Assembly: GCF_000380645.1 (NCBI RefSeq)
Contig: NZ_AQXZ01000019.1
Location: forward strand, 648,761-712,760
DNA: 64,000 nucleotides
Origin: Smaragdicoccus niigatensis DSM 44881 = NBRC 103563
GTDB lineage: Bacteria; Actinomycetota; Actinomycetes; Mycobacteriales; Mycobacteriaceae
Reading direction: 5' to 3'
Shown: one piece after another, positions 56,187 to 64,000 of the stretch
Numbering within the stretch: position 1 is the first letter of the stretch
How the letters are laid out: the number at the start of each line of letters is the position of its first letter
Position numbers and translations under genes: made by a program
Notes under the pieces: generated by a model
The model's database searches: none
Told to the model about the DNA's origin: nothing
What the model saw: only the letters and a program-made list of their open reading frames with translations

Positions 56187-56735
56187 ATGAGCGCCCGCTC
56201 GCTGAACGAATCCGCCACTGCCCTGCTCACCGAATTTCGCGGCCGAAACGACGCCGAGGAGTCGCTGCGGCTCACACTGCTGGCCTTCCTCGGTTCCGCG
56301 CCCGACGGCTGCCTGCGCAAGCACGTCCCCGGCCACATCACCGCATCCGCGCTGGTCATGGACGACAACCACGAGAAGGTGCTGCTGACCCTGCACCCGA
56401 AGGTGGGCAAGTGGATTCAGCTCGGCGGCCACTGCGAGAAGAGCGACGAGACAATCGTCGACGCGGCTCTGCGGGAAGCGACCGAGGAGTCGGGCATCGA
56501 GGATTTGCGCATCGACCCGAAGTTGTTGCACCTCCACACGCACCCGATCACATGCTCACTCGGTGTACCGACCCGGCACCTCGATCTGCGCTTCCTCGTG
56601 CACGCACGTCCCGACGCCCAGCCGGTCATCAGCAATGAATCCGTCGACCTGGCATGGTGGCCGATCGATGCACTGCCGGAGAACCGCGAGGCGGGCGTCC
56701 TCGAGGACATGATCGCGCTGGCGAACGCGCGCTAG
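56187..56735 (+). CDS. NUDIX hydrolase
   Basis: A 182-residue nucleoside diphosphate-linked hydrolase. The NUDIX box GGHCEKSDETIVDAALREATEESGI fits Gx5Ex7REUxEExGU, placing the metal glutamates correctly. It opens after a helical N-terminal part and contains HVPGHITASALVMDDNHEKVLLT. Separated from fbiB by ten bases, so in the same transcript. Substrate unknown; linkage to F420 synthesis is only positional. Confidence 0.92.
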   Translation: MSARSLNESATALLTEFRGRNDAEESLRLTLLAFLGSAPDGCLRKHVPGHITASALVMDDNHEKVLLTLHPKVGKWIQLGGHCEKSDETIVDAALREATEESGIEDLRIDPKLLHLHTHPITCSLGVPTRHLDLRFLVHARPDAQPVISNESVDLAWWPIDALPENREAGVLEDMIALANAR

Positions 56736-56746
56736 CCCGGCCTTGG

Positions 56747-57988
56747 TCAAATGACCGGTGGTGCGGTGGATTCGTACGTGTGTCCGGTCGGTGTTTGGAT
56801 CTCGAACGTGTGCCGGTCACCGTCGATCGGCTTCTCCCTGACCCCGGGAGCCTCCTTGTTGTAGTTGCAAAGCGCACAGCGCCCGCACCCGTTGCAGCCC
56901 GAGGTCGGGCCACCGCACCGATCTGGGACGATGTGGTCGTGATGGCGGATCGGCGCCCCACAGTAGGGCGTACGGCACCGGTCATCACGAATGTCGAAGA
57001 ACTCGGCCATCGCCTTCGGGAACAGGCGCTGACGGGAGTCCATCGAGATCAACTCCCCCGTCGTCGGTGCGATGAAGAGCCGCCGAATCCACGCTTTCAC
57101 CTTGGCCGACTGCGCGACCCACAAGCGTGCGATCGCAGCCGGAATCGACCCGTACCCGGGAATGCGGGCCGGGTGATCATCATTGCCGAGCAACGCCAGA
57201 TCGGTCATCACCAGATTGACCGCAACCGGGATCTCATCCGCCTTGCTCACCCCGAGAACGCGTTCGACCAGCAGATCCGCCTCGTACTGCGCCGGCGTGC
57301 GCGGCTCTCCGTCGGTGATCCACTGCGCCGCCTTCGCCAGGCTCGCCTTCACCGCGATCGCCTGCTTGAGCGGCAGGAGTGCGGTCAGGTACGCCATCCC
57401 ATCCGCGGCCGGGTGGACCGTGACGCGACGCTGCGCTTCGGCCAGCTTGTTCCGTCGCAGGCGTGCCTCGACATCGAGCAGGTCCGCTGCTTTGCGGGTT
57501 TCAGTTTCGAACCGGTGGTCACTCCAACCGGCGAACGTGCTCGCGGAACTGCAGAGTGCGGTGTCGACCGCGGCACGGTCGATCGCATCGAGGTGGCTGA
57601 TGCCGCGCCGGATGATCTGGGCACGGTGTTCGCTGAGCGTGCCCTCACGCATGCGGGCCAGCGCGTTGGACATTTCGGTGTCCAAACAACGGGCCAGAGT
57701 CACGTGCGCTTGCCCCGCGGTCGGCGACTCCCGGCGCGCGAGAGCGACCTGCGCCGCGACACCCACGCCGTGCTTGTCTTTCGGCAACCCGAGCGCCGCG
57801 TGCTCGGCCCGCACCGCACGATCCAAGTCCGCCGCATCCATCGCCTGCGCCGCGCAGATCTGCGCCTTCAATTCCTCCATCTGCGCGACCCGATCGACCC
57901 GAGTCGCGTTATCCACAAGCCGATCCAACGCCACCAGGTGGCGCTGGAACTCGGTGATCACATCGCTTCGCACCATTCGAACATACAT
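56747..57988 (-). CDS. DUF222/HNH endonuclease family protein (13E12-type)
   Basis: A 413-residue protein of the actinobacterial DUF222 family, many of which are scattered repeat copies. The C-terminal HNH motif reads CRTPYCGAPIRHHDHIVPDRCGG with a second cysteine set GCNGCGRCALCNYNK, so zinc and nuclease residues look intact. Helical DUF222 region (about 30-300) precedes it. ATG 57988. Convergent with the NUDIX gene; no flanking repeats were noticed. Such genes are often mobile or phage-derived. Function in the host is unknown. Confidence 0.88.
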   Translation of the reverse strand: MYVRMVRSDVITEFQRHLVALDRLVDNATRVDRVAQMEELKAQICAAQAMDAADLDRAVRAEHAALGLPKDKHGVGVAAQVALARRESPTAGQAHVTLARCLDTEMSNALARMREGTLSEHRAQIIRRGISHLDAIDRAAVDTALCSSASTFAGWSDHRFETETRKAADLLDVEARLRRNKLAEAQRRVTVHPAADGMAYLTALLPLKQAIAVKASLAKAAQWITDGEPRTPAQYEADLLVERVLGVSKADEIPVAVNLVMTDLALLGNDDHPARIPGYGSIPAAIARLWVAQSAKVKAWIRRLFIAPTTGELISMDSRQRLFPKAMAEFFDIRDDRCRTPYCGAPIRHHDHIVPDRCGGPTSGCNGCGRCALCNYNKEAPGVREKPIDGDRHTFEIQTPTGHTYESTAPPVI

Positions 57989-58056
57989 GCGACTACCGAC
58001 AAGTTTCCGCAGGTCATGACCAATATTGCACGCGATCTAGAGTCAAACGCAGGACA

Positions 58057-58665
58057 TCACATTGCTATCCCCAGCAACTGAAGGCCGACCGCAATCATGT
58101 GGCCTTCGAACTCAGCCCTGGCCGTCGCGTCCAGGCGGGCCAGAATGCCCCGAGTCAGCGTGTGACCGATTGTCTCGGCGACAACCCGATTCGGAACTGT
58201 CGGCGAGATGAGCCCCGCCTGCAGTTGCCGGTCGAGGTACTTCGTGAACCGCAGGATCGGACGCTCGTTGATCTCGTCGGCGAGGGCTGCGATGGCCGGG
58301 TCCAGCACCGCCCGCTGCTCGATCAGCGTCAACAACGCGCCATGCGTGTGAACCGCCGCCGCGAAGGACCGGACCGTCACAGCCAGCATCTCCGCGGGCG
58401 AATCCGCAACGTGTTCAGGCTCCTGCGCCGCCAGAAAATCATCCCGAACGCGTGCGGCCAACGCCGCGAAGATCTCCTCGCGCGAGGCGAAGTAGACGTA
58501 GAACGTCGGACGAGATACGCCGGCTTGGGCAGTGATCGCTGCGGCGGTCGCGCCGGAGTACCCGCGCTCGACGAACACTCGTGCTGCGGCGTCGAGGAGG
58601 TCGAGGTGCCGGGGCGTGTCCGACCGCTCCCGCGCTTCTCGAACCGCCCAGTTCGCTTGAGCCAC
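58057..58665 (-). CDS. TetR-family repressor with 24-bp operator
   Basis: A 202-residue TetR protein. HTH: RHLDLLDAAARVFVERGYSGATAAAITAQAGVSRPTFYVYFASREEIFAALAARV. The C-terminal helices (about 75-200) would bind an acyl-CoA or other ligand. GTG 58665 lies 11 bases from a perfect palindrome (58677-58700), and the divergent operon makes a biotin carboxylase, so control of acyl-CoA carboxylation is likely. No ribosome site at the start: possible leaderless transcript. Confidence 0.91.
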   Translation of the reverse strand: MAQANWAVREARERSDTPRHLDLLDAAARVFVERGYSGATAAAITAQAGVSRPTFYVYFASREEIFAALAARVRDDFLAAQEPEHVADSPAEMLAVTVRSFAAAVHTHGALLTLIEQRAVLDPAIAALADEINERPILRFTKYLDRQLQAGLISPTVPNRVVAETIGHTLTRGILARLDATARAEFEGHMIAVGLQLLGIAM

Positions 58666-58676
58666 AGCGCCATCCT

Positions 58677-58700
58677 ATTGACATTGACGTCAATGTCAAT
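58677..58700. promoter_or_regulatory. Perfect 24-bp palindromic operator
   Basis: Arm ATTGACATTGAC followed directly by its exact complement, with no spacer. It lies 11 bases from the TetR start and 12 bases from the carboxylase start, so it overlaps both transcription start regions. Half-site contains two TTGAC units ten or fewer bases apart. Confidence 0.9.
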
Positions 58701-58712
58701 GAGGGTGAGATC

Positions 58713-61700
58713 GTGAATGCACTGCCACCAGTCGTCATCGCCAATCGCGGAGAGATCGCCGTTCGCGTGCTCCGAACGGCCCGGGAACTCGGCCACCGGG
58801 TGCGAGTTCTCCACTCCCCGGACGACCGGGACTCACTGGCGGTGCGGATGGCCGATGACGCTGTCGAACTGTCCGGTCGCGGACCCGCCGCCTACCTGGA
58901 CGTGGCCGGCGTGACCCGGGCGGCCGGCCACGAGGGCCTACTCCACCCCGGCTACGGATTCCTCAGCGAGAGCGCCGACCTCGCCGAAGAATGTGCGAAA
59001 ACCGGGCTCGTTTTCGTCGGACCCGCAGCTCATGTTCTGCGCACCTTCGGCGACAAAGTCGCGGCCCGCCAACAGGCCGTGGCGGCTGGCATCGACGTGC
59101 TCCCCGGGACGCCACCAGGATCCGGGTTCCCGGAGATCGCCGCCCTGCTCGCCGCCCACGCCGACGGAATCATGATCAAAGCCCTCGCCGGTGGCGGCGG
59201 GCGCGGAATGCGTGCAGTCACCGACCCGAATGACCTGAAGTCGGCGTACGAACGCTGCCGCTCCGAAGCATTGGCGGGATTCGGCGACGATTCCGTCTTC
59301 GCGGAAGTCCTCGCCCATAACGCGCGCCACATCGAAGTGCAGGTCGTTGCGGATGGCACCCTTGCGATCGCCGTCGGTGATCGCGACTGCAGCATCCAGC
59401 GGCGCCACCAGAAGTTGATCGAGATCGCCCCAGCACCATCGCTTTCCGACGCCCTGCGCGAGCGACTCCACAGCAATGCAGTTCGGATCATCGAATCGGT
59501 CGGGTATCGCGGGGTCGCCACTGTCGAGTTCCTTGTCCGGCGCGAGGAGGCGTACTTCCTCGAAGTAAACCCCCGCCTGCAGGTCGAGCACACCGTGACC
59601 GAGCAGGTCACCGGCATCGACCTTGTCGCGGTGCAGTTGGCGTTGGCCAGTGGTTCGACGCTCGCGGACCTGCAGCTTCAGCCGGTCCCCCGCGGCCACG
59701 CGATTCAAGCGCGAGTGAACGCCGAGCGCATCATGGCCAACGGAGACCTGGTACCGAGCGTCGGGACGCTCACCCGTTTCTCTCCGCCGACCGGGCCCGG
59801 AGTCCGAGTGGACACGGCCGGCTTTCCTGGCTTGGAGCAGAGTCCGATGTACGACTCGCTGTTGGCCAAGGTGATCACCAGCGGCGGCAGCCTGAACGCG
59901 GCGTTGCGGCGTTGTCTTCAGGCGCTCAGTGAGTTCGACATCTCAGGTGTCGAAACGAATCTCGGGCTGCTCCGAGCGTTGCTCGACGATCCCGCCTGGG
60001 GCGATTCGCAACCGATCACGACGACATGGCTTGCCGATCGGCTCCCGGATTTGGTGACGCATCCGGCGGAAGTCGCGAAGACGCCCGCCATCGCCGACGG
60101 CGAGTTCACCCTGCGCACCCACGTCACCGGTGTCGTTGTCTGGTTGCCGTCGCCGCATGCCACCATCGCCTCCGGCGACGAAGCCGCGGTCATCGAAGCG
60201 ATGAAGATGGAACACGTCGTTCGCGCCGAGCAGCCGCTCGAAGTTGTCCGGACGGTCATCGAACCCGGCACGGTCGTCGAAGCCGGCGCTCCCCTGTTCG
60301 TGTACCGACTGTCCAGCGAAACGGGAACCGGCGCAACATCTTCCGAGGTCGACCTGCACCGCCTTCGCGACGATCTCGCGGAGGTCGAGAACCGTCACCG
60401 GCTCACCCGCGACGAAGCTCGGTCAGCAGCGGTCGCGAAGCGCCATCGTCTCGGCCGGCGCACCGCCCGCGAGAACATCGCCGATCTCGTCGACGACGGC
60501 AGCTTCGTCGAGTACGGCGCACTGGCGATCGCTGCGCAACGCCTGCGCCGCAGCGAGGAAGACCTCATCGCGAACACGCCCGCCGACGGACTGGTCACCG
60601 GGATTGCCACGATCAATGGGGATCGCGCCGCGGTGTTGTCCTACGACTACACGGTGCTCGCCGGCACACAAGGAATGCGCAACCACGCGAAGACGGATCG
60701 GCTCCTCGATCTGGCGCACGACCAGAGTCTTCCGGTCGTCCTCTTTGCCGAAGGTGGGGGTGGACGCCCGGGCGACACCGACCAGGCGACCGTATCGGGC
60801 CTCGACCTCATGACCTTTCACACGATGGGCTCGCTGTCGGGTCGCGTACCACTCGTCGGAATCGTGTCGGGCCGTTGCTTCGCCGGAAACGCCGCTCTCC
60901 TGGGGACCTGTGATGTCGTCATCGCGACGCCGGACGCGAACGTCGGCATGGGTGGCCCGGCGATGATCGAGGGTGGTGGCCTCGGGGTTTTCGCGCCGGA
61001 GGACATCGGCCCGATCGACATCCAGCGCCGAAACGGTGTCGTCCATGTGGTCGCCGAGGACGAAGCCGACGCGGTCGACATTGCTCGGCGCTACCTGGGC
61101 TACTTCCAGGGTGCCCTGCCCGACTGGCAGGCTCCCGATCCTCGACTCGCCCGCCACGTGATTCCCGAGAATCGCCTGCGGTCGTATGACGTGCGCGCCG
61201 CGATCGACGCCATCGTCGACGCAGGATCGGTCCTCGAACTGCGCCGCGATTGGGGCGTCGGGGTCGTGACCGCGCTCGTCCGCGTCGAGGGACGTCCGTA
61301 CGGGCTGGTCGCGAACGACAACCACCATCTCGGCGGAGCGATCGATGCCCCGGCCGCCGACAAGCTGAGCGCATTTCTGCAGCTGTGCAATGCGCACCGG
61401 TTGCCGATCGTGTCCCTATGCGACACACCGGGATTCATGGTCGGTCCGGAGGCCGAGAAGCACGCCACGGTCACCAAGTTCAGCCGGCTCTTCATCGACG
61501 GTGCCAACTTGACGGTCCCGCTCGGAACGGTGATCCTGCGCAAGGGTTACGGGCTCGGCGCGATGGCGATGACCGCCGGGTCGTTCCGCGCTCCACGATT
61601 CGTGGTGGCGTGGCCAACCGGCGAGGTCGGCGGCATGGGGCTCGAAGGTGCGGTTCGGCTCGGCTTCCGCAAGGAACTCGAAGCGATTGCCGATCCAATC

Positions 61701-61850
61701 GAGCGGCAGACCGCGTTCGACAACCTCGTCGCCATGGCATACGCGAGCGGCAAGGCACTCACCGCCGCCTCCGTCCTGGAACTCGACGACGTCATCGACC
61801 CGGCCGAGACGCGGCGGTGGATTTCCACCCTGGCGGACGCACAAGGCTGA
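58713..61850 (+). CDS. Single-chain biotin-dependent acyl-CoA carboxylase (BC-BCCP-CT)
   Basis: A 1045-residue protein. Biotin carboxylase (about 1-445: IANRGEIAVRVLRTAREL, HPGYGFLSESADLAEEC, KALAGGGGRGM, EVNPRLQVEHTVTEQVTG), biotin carrier with biotinylated Lys498 in EAMKMEH, and carboxyltransferase (about 545-1045: LDLMTFHTMGSLSGRVPLVG, SLCDTPGFMVGPEAEKHATV). The order and size resemble single-chain long-chain acyl-CoA carboxylases described in mycobacteria; the substrate here is not proven. GTG 58713 with GAGGGTGAG upstream and the 24-bp operator before that. First gene of a three-gene operon. Confidence 0.93.
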   Translation: MNALPPVVIANRGEIAVRVLRTARELGHRVRVLHSPDDRDSLAVRMADDAVELSGRGPAAYLDVAGVTRAAGHEGLLHPGYGFLSESADLAEECAKTGLVFVGPAAHVLRTFGDKVAARQQAVAAGIDVLPGTPPGSGFPEIAALLAAHADGIMIKALAGGGGRGMRAVTDPNDLKSAYERCRSEALAGFGDDSVFAEVLAHNARHIEVQVVADGTLAIAVGDRDCSIQRRHQKLIEIAPAPSLSDALRERLHSNAVRIIESVGYRGVATVEFLVRREEAYFLEVNPRLQVEHTVTEQVTGIDLVAVQLALASGSTLADLQLQPVPRGHAIQARVNAERIMANGDLVPSVGTLTRFSPPTGPGVRVDTAGFPGLEQSPMYDSLLAKVITSGGSLNAALRRCLQALSEFDISGVETNLGLLRALLDDPAWGDSQPITTTWLADRLPDLVTHPAEVAKTPAIADGEFTLRTHVTGVVVWLPSPHATIASGDEAAVIEAMKMEHVVRAEQPLEVVRTVIEPGTVVEAGAPLFVYRLSSETGTGATSSEVDLHRLRDDLAEVENRHRLTRDEARSAAVAKRHRLGRRTARENIADLVDDGSFVEYGALAIAAQRLRRSEEDLIANTPADGLVTGIATINGDRAAVLSYDYTVLAGTQGMRNHAKTDRLLDLAHDQSLPVVLFAEGGGGRPGDTDQATVSGLDLMTFHTMGSLSGRVPLVGIVSGRCFAGNAALLGTCDVVIATPDANVGMGGPAMIEGGGLGVFAPEDIGPIDIQRRNGVVHVVAEDEADAVDIARRYLGYFQGALPDWQAPDPRLARHVIPENRLRSYDVRAAIDAIVDAGSVLELRRDWGVGVVTALVRVEGRPYGLVANDNHHLGGAIDAPAADKLSAFLQLCNAHRLPIVSLCDTPGFMVGPEAEKHATVTKFSRLFIDGANLTVPLGTVILRKGYGLGAMAMTAGSFRAPRFVVAWPTGEVGGMGLEGAVRLGFRKELEAIADPIERQTAFDNLVAMAYASGKALTAASVLELDDVIDPAETRRWISTLADAQG

Positions 61851-61885
61851 GGCAACGCGAACCGTCGTCCGATAACGTGGCGCAC

Positions 61886-63067
61886 GTGCGCGCAGCCCCA
61901 CTTGATGCCCTGAAGAAGCTCGGTCCCCGCAGTTCCAGCATGGTGACGCCCCCGCCTGCCGAGCCACTCGAGATCCCCGTACCGACGACGACCGACCTCG
62001 GCGCCGAGATCTCGACCCTCGACGTCATCCACGGCATCGACCACTCCGAAGGGCCGGGCGCCGCACTGCGGACCGCGCGACTGCGGGCCGCCGATTTCCG
62101 TCACGAGTTCGCCCAGACCGGTAAGCCGACCGCGGTCTCGACACATGACCTCGTGACGCTTCCCTACCCGACCAAGTTCGGATTGTGGCGTGCCCCGGCG
62201 TCGCCGACCCCGTTCTTGTTCATCACGAACCGCTTGGTGATCGTCCGCTGGACCGACTCCGACGGCCAGCAGCGAATCCTGTTATGGGAGCCGAGCGATG
62301 CCGAACTCGACGCGAACACCCCGTACTTCGCCTCGATCAGCCGCGGCATCCCCGAGCGCGTGCAGAACCTGGCGGTCAAAAGGTACGCGACGGTCATAGA
62401 ACGCGTCCGCGAAGCCGGTATCGATCCCGCCGATGTCGACTACCTCGCGTTCGATCACCTGCACACCCAGGATGTTCGCCGCCTCATCGGCACGACCCGG
62501 CCGCAGGCCGACATCTCGCCCGACTTCCCGGTCGAAGCCGCCTTCCCCAACGCCCGACTCGTCGTTCAGCGTCACGAGCTCGTCGCCATGCGCGACCTGC
62601 ACCCAATTCAGCGTCCGTGGTACCAGCCCGAGACGTTTGTCGACATCAACCCGGACCGTCTGCTCGTCATCGACGGTGACCGCCTGCTCGGACCAGGTGT
62701 GGCCATCGTCCGAACTCCGGGCCACGCGACCGGCAACCAGACTCTGGTGCTGAACACCGATTCGGGCGTGTGGGCGCTGTCGGAGAACGTCATCGCGACC
62801 GAGTGCCTCACGCCGGAATTGAGCAAGATTCCCGGCGTCTCGAGCTGGGCGAAGCACTGGGGTCAGGAGATCGTCCTCAATGCCAACACCATCGAGTCGA
62901 CGGCCACGCAGTACAACTTCTGCATTCTCGAGAAGACTCTCGTCGACCGGTCGGCCACGGACGAGCGATTCCTCCAGTTCTTCCCGACGAGCGAACTCAC
63001 CTCCAGCGTGCTGAGCCCGGGTACCGCGCCGACCTTCACCCACGGTTCGATCCGCCACGGCATCTGA
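61886..63067 (+). CDS. Metallo-beta-lactamase-fold-like protein
   Basis: A 393-residue protein. A degenerate metal motif FDHLHTQD (the HxHxDH pattern with one residue out of place) and IVRTPGHATGNQTLVLN, which resembles the third histidine loop of the fold, suggest an MBL-like domain at about 170-300. Later segment VWALSENVIATECLTPE fits the family. No signal peptide. Start GTG 61886 preferred (MRAAPLDALKKLGPR); GTG 61877 is possible. It follows the carboxylase by 35 bases, and its stop overlaps the next start (TGATG). Possibly a lactonase or thioesterase-like partner. Confidence 0.75.
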   Translation: MRAAPLDALKKLGPRSSSMVTPPPAEPLEIPVPTTTDLGAEISTLDVIHGIDHSEGPGAALRTARLRAADFRHEFAQTGKPTAVSTHDLVTLPYPTKFGLWRAPASPTPFLFITNRLVIVRWTDSDGQQRILLWEPSDAELDANTPYFASISRGIPERVQNLAVKRYATVIERVREAGIDPADVDYLAFDHLHTQDVRRLIGTTRPQADISPDFPVEAAFPNARLVVQRHELVAMRDLHPIQRPWYQPETFVDINPDRLLVIDGDRLLGPGVAIVRTPGHATGNQTLVLNTDSGVWALSENVIATECLTPELSKIPGVSSWAKHWGQEIVLNANTIESTATQYNFCILEKTLVDRSATDERFLQFFPTSELTSSVLSPGTAPTFTHGSIRHGI

Positions 63068-64000
63068 TGCGTGTTCTCGTCACGGGAGCCGGCGGATTCA
63101 TCGGCCGGACACTCGCCAACACGCTGCGGGAGCGCGGAGATGAGGTCATCGGACTCGACCTCATCGCCGGGCCAAACATCGTGGCCGGCAACGTCGCGGA
63201 AGCCGGCCCCTGGCAGGACAGCTTCGACTCCGTCGATCTCGTCATCCACACTGCGGCGCTGGTGTCGAACGTGCCGACGCTCGATGAAGCGTGGCGCGTC
63301 AACGTCGTGGGCACTCGCAACGTCCTCGACGCCGCCGTCCGCGCGGGCGTCCAGCGGTTCGTCCATTTCTCGTCGATTCGCGCGTTCTCCGACCTCGGAT
63401 TTCCGGACGGCGTCACCGAACACCACCCGGTCCGCCCCGATGGCAACCCCTACGTCGACACCCGAGTTGCCAGTGAACAGGTTGTGCTGCAAGCACATTC
63501 CGCTGGTGAAATCGCGGCGACGATCGTGCGCCCGGGGGACGTCTACGGCCCGGGATCACGCCCGTGGACGGTGCTCCCGATTCAGCTGATCAAGCAGAAC
63601 CTGTTCGTTTTGCCGGCTATGGGCAACGGCATCTTCTCGCCGATCTACATCGACGACCTCGTCGCCGGAGTCCTGCTCGCTGCGGACTCCCCGGCCGCGA
63701 TCGGGCAGGTGTTCACGATCAGCGGTGGAATCGGCATCACGACGAAGGAGTTCTTCGCCCACTACTACCGAATGCTGCACAAGCGCGGCCCGGTTGTCGT
63801 GCCGACGAGCGTCGCGATCGCGCTCTCGACCGGCTCCGCGCAGTTGTCGAAATTCACGAGCATCAACGCCGAACTCAGCCCGGTGAGCGTGAAGTACCTG
63901 TGCCGCACGGGTACCTACTCGATCGACAAAGCCCGGCAGATGCTGGGATTCGAACCGAAGATCGATCTCGAAACCGGCATGGCATTGACTCGGAAGTGGC
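63067..64000 (+). CDS. NAD-dependent epimerase/dehydratase (3' end cut by window edge)
   Basis: Extended short-chain dehydrogenase, 311 residues visible. The N-terminal NAD loop is VTGAGGFIGRTLA; HTAALVSNV and VRFSS-like HFSSIRAFS supply the serine position. The active pair is YVDTR: Tyr129 is present but the lysine at 133 is Arg (CGA at 63463), unlike typical epimerases. ATG 63067 overlaps the preceding stop (TGATG). The frame is open at base 64000. Third gene of the carboxylase operon; its substrate is probably a hydroxy- or keto-acyl compound. Confidence 0.88.
   Translation, partial: MRVLVTGAGGFIGRTLANTLRERGDEVIGLDLIAGPNIVAGNVAEAGPWQDSFDSVDLVIHTAALVSNVPTLDEAWRVNVVGTRNVLDAAVRAGVQRFVHFSSIRAFSDLGFPDGVTEHHPVRPDGNPYVDTRVASEQVVLQAHSAGEIAATIVRPGDVYGPGSRPWTVLPIQLIKQNLFVLPAMGNGIFSPIYIDDLVAGVLLAADSPAAIGQVFTISGGIGITTKEFFAHYYRMLHKRGPVVVPTSVAIALSTGSAQLSKFTSINAELSPVSVKYLCRTGTYSIDKARQMLGFEPKIDLETGMALTRKW

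Overview
The window looks like chromosomal DNA of a mycolic-acid actinomycete (order Mycobacteriales: the Mycobacterium, Rhodococcus, Gordonia, Williamsia and Dietzia group). The evidence is high G+C, many GTG/TTG starts, WhiB1 and WhiB2, SigH with its zinc anti-sigma factor, MtrA-MtrB-LpqB, a 24-residue bL37 ribosomal protein, the F420 genes fbiA/fbiB, and a gene order that follows the M. tuberculosis Rv3206c-Rv3262 segment for most of its length (homologue names come from memory of that genome, not a search). Genus and species cannot be fixed by reading alone. Both edges cut genes: moeZ at the left and an NAD-dependent epimerase at the right.

Layout. 1-6852: moeZ, a DUF3152 protein, a TetR regulator, a DUF3107 protein, a ferritin-like protein, the DEAD-box helicase rhlE and an anchored propeller-like protein. 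6868-12079: an insertion relative to the M. tuberculosis order, with gluconate permease and gluconokinase diverging from a two-component system whose kinase reads straight into a DUF4173 membrane protein. 12060-15553: ParA-like ATPase, phosphoglycerate-mutase-family phosphatase, small membrane protein, diacylglycerol-kinase-family protein, whiB1. 15590-16697: an AbiEi-like gene with a frameshift, bracketed by 60-bp repeats that each contain a 38-nt palindrome. 16709-23401: pdtaS, bL37, rshA-sigH, an SRAP protein, a secreted CAP protein, aroA-rsgA.

23395-31701 is a lipid region: NmrA-like reductase, two tandem DesA3-type desaturases with their ferredoxin-reductase partner, a TetR/membrane-protein pair sharing a dyad operator, a WS/DGAT-type acyltransferase with an altered catalytic motif, and a DUF6459 gene. 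31679-41570 holds a DUF5994 gene, secA1, hpf, comF and the lpqB-mtrB-mtrA-tmk cluster. 41644-48821: a membrane diguanylate cyclase, sahH, an AlkX-like TetR, and the GDP-mannose genes manA, a TobH-like gene and manB. 49000-56735: DUF3499, a degenerate metallopeptidase-fold protein, a NarL-type two-component island with a divergent membrane gene, whiB2, fbiA-fbiB and a NUDIX gene.

56747-64000: a DUF222/HNH endonuclease, then a TetR gene facing, across a perfect 24-bp palindrome, an operon of a one-chain biotin-dependent carboxylase (BC-BCCP-CT, like long-chain acyl-CoA carboxylase), a degenerate metallo-beta-lactamase-fold protein and an epimerase with an Arg in place of the usual Lys. The conserved backbone (cell envelope, secretion, redox stress, F420, GDP-mannose) is thus interrupted by several accessory insertions, and the most unusual signals lie there: the palindrome-bracketed cassette, the kinase-DUF4173 continuous frame, phased repeats upstream of its regulator, and two clear TetR operators. 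No tRNA, rRNA, CRISPR array or insertion sequence was seen, and no gap between genes exceeds about 300 bases.
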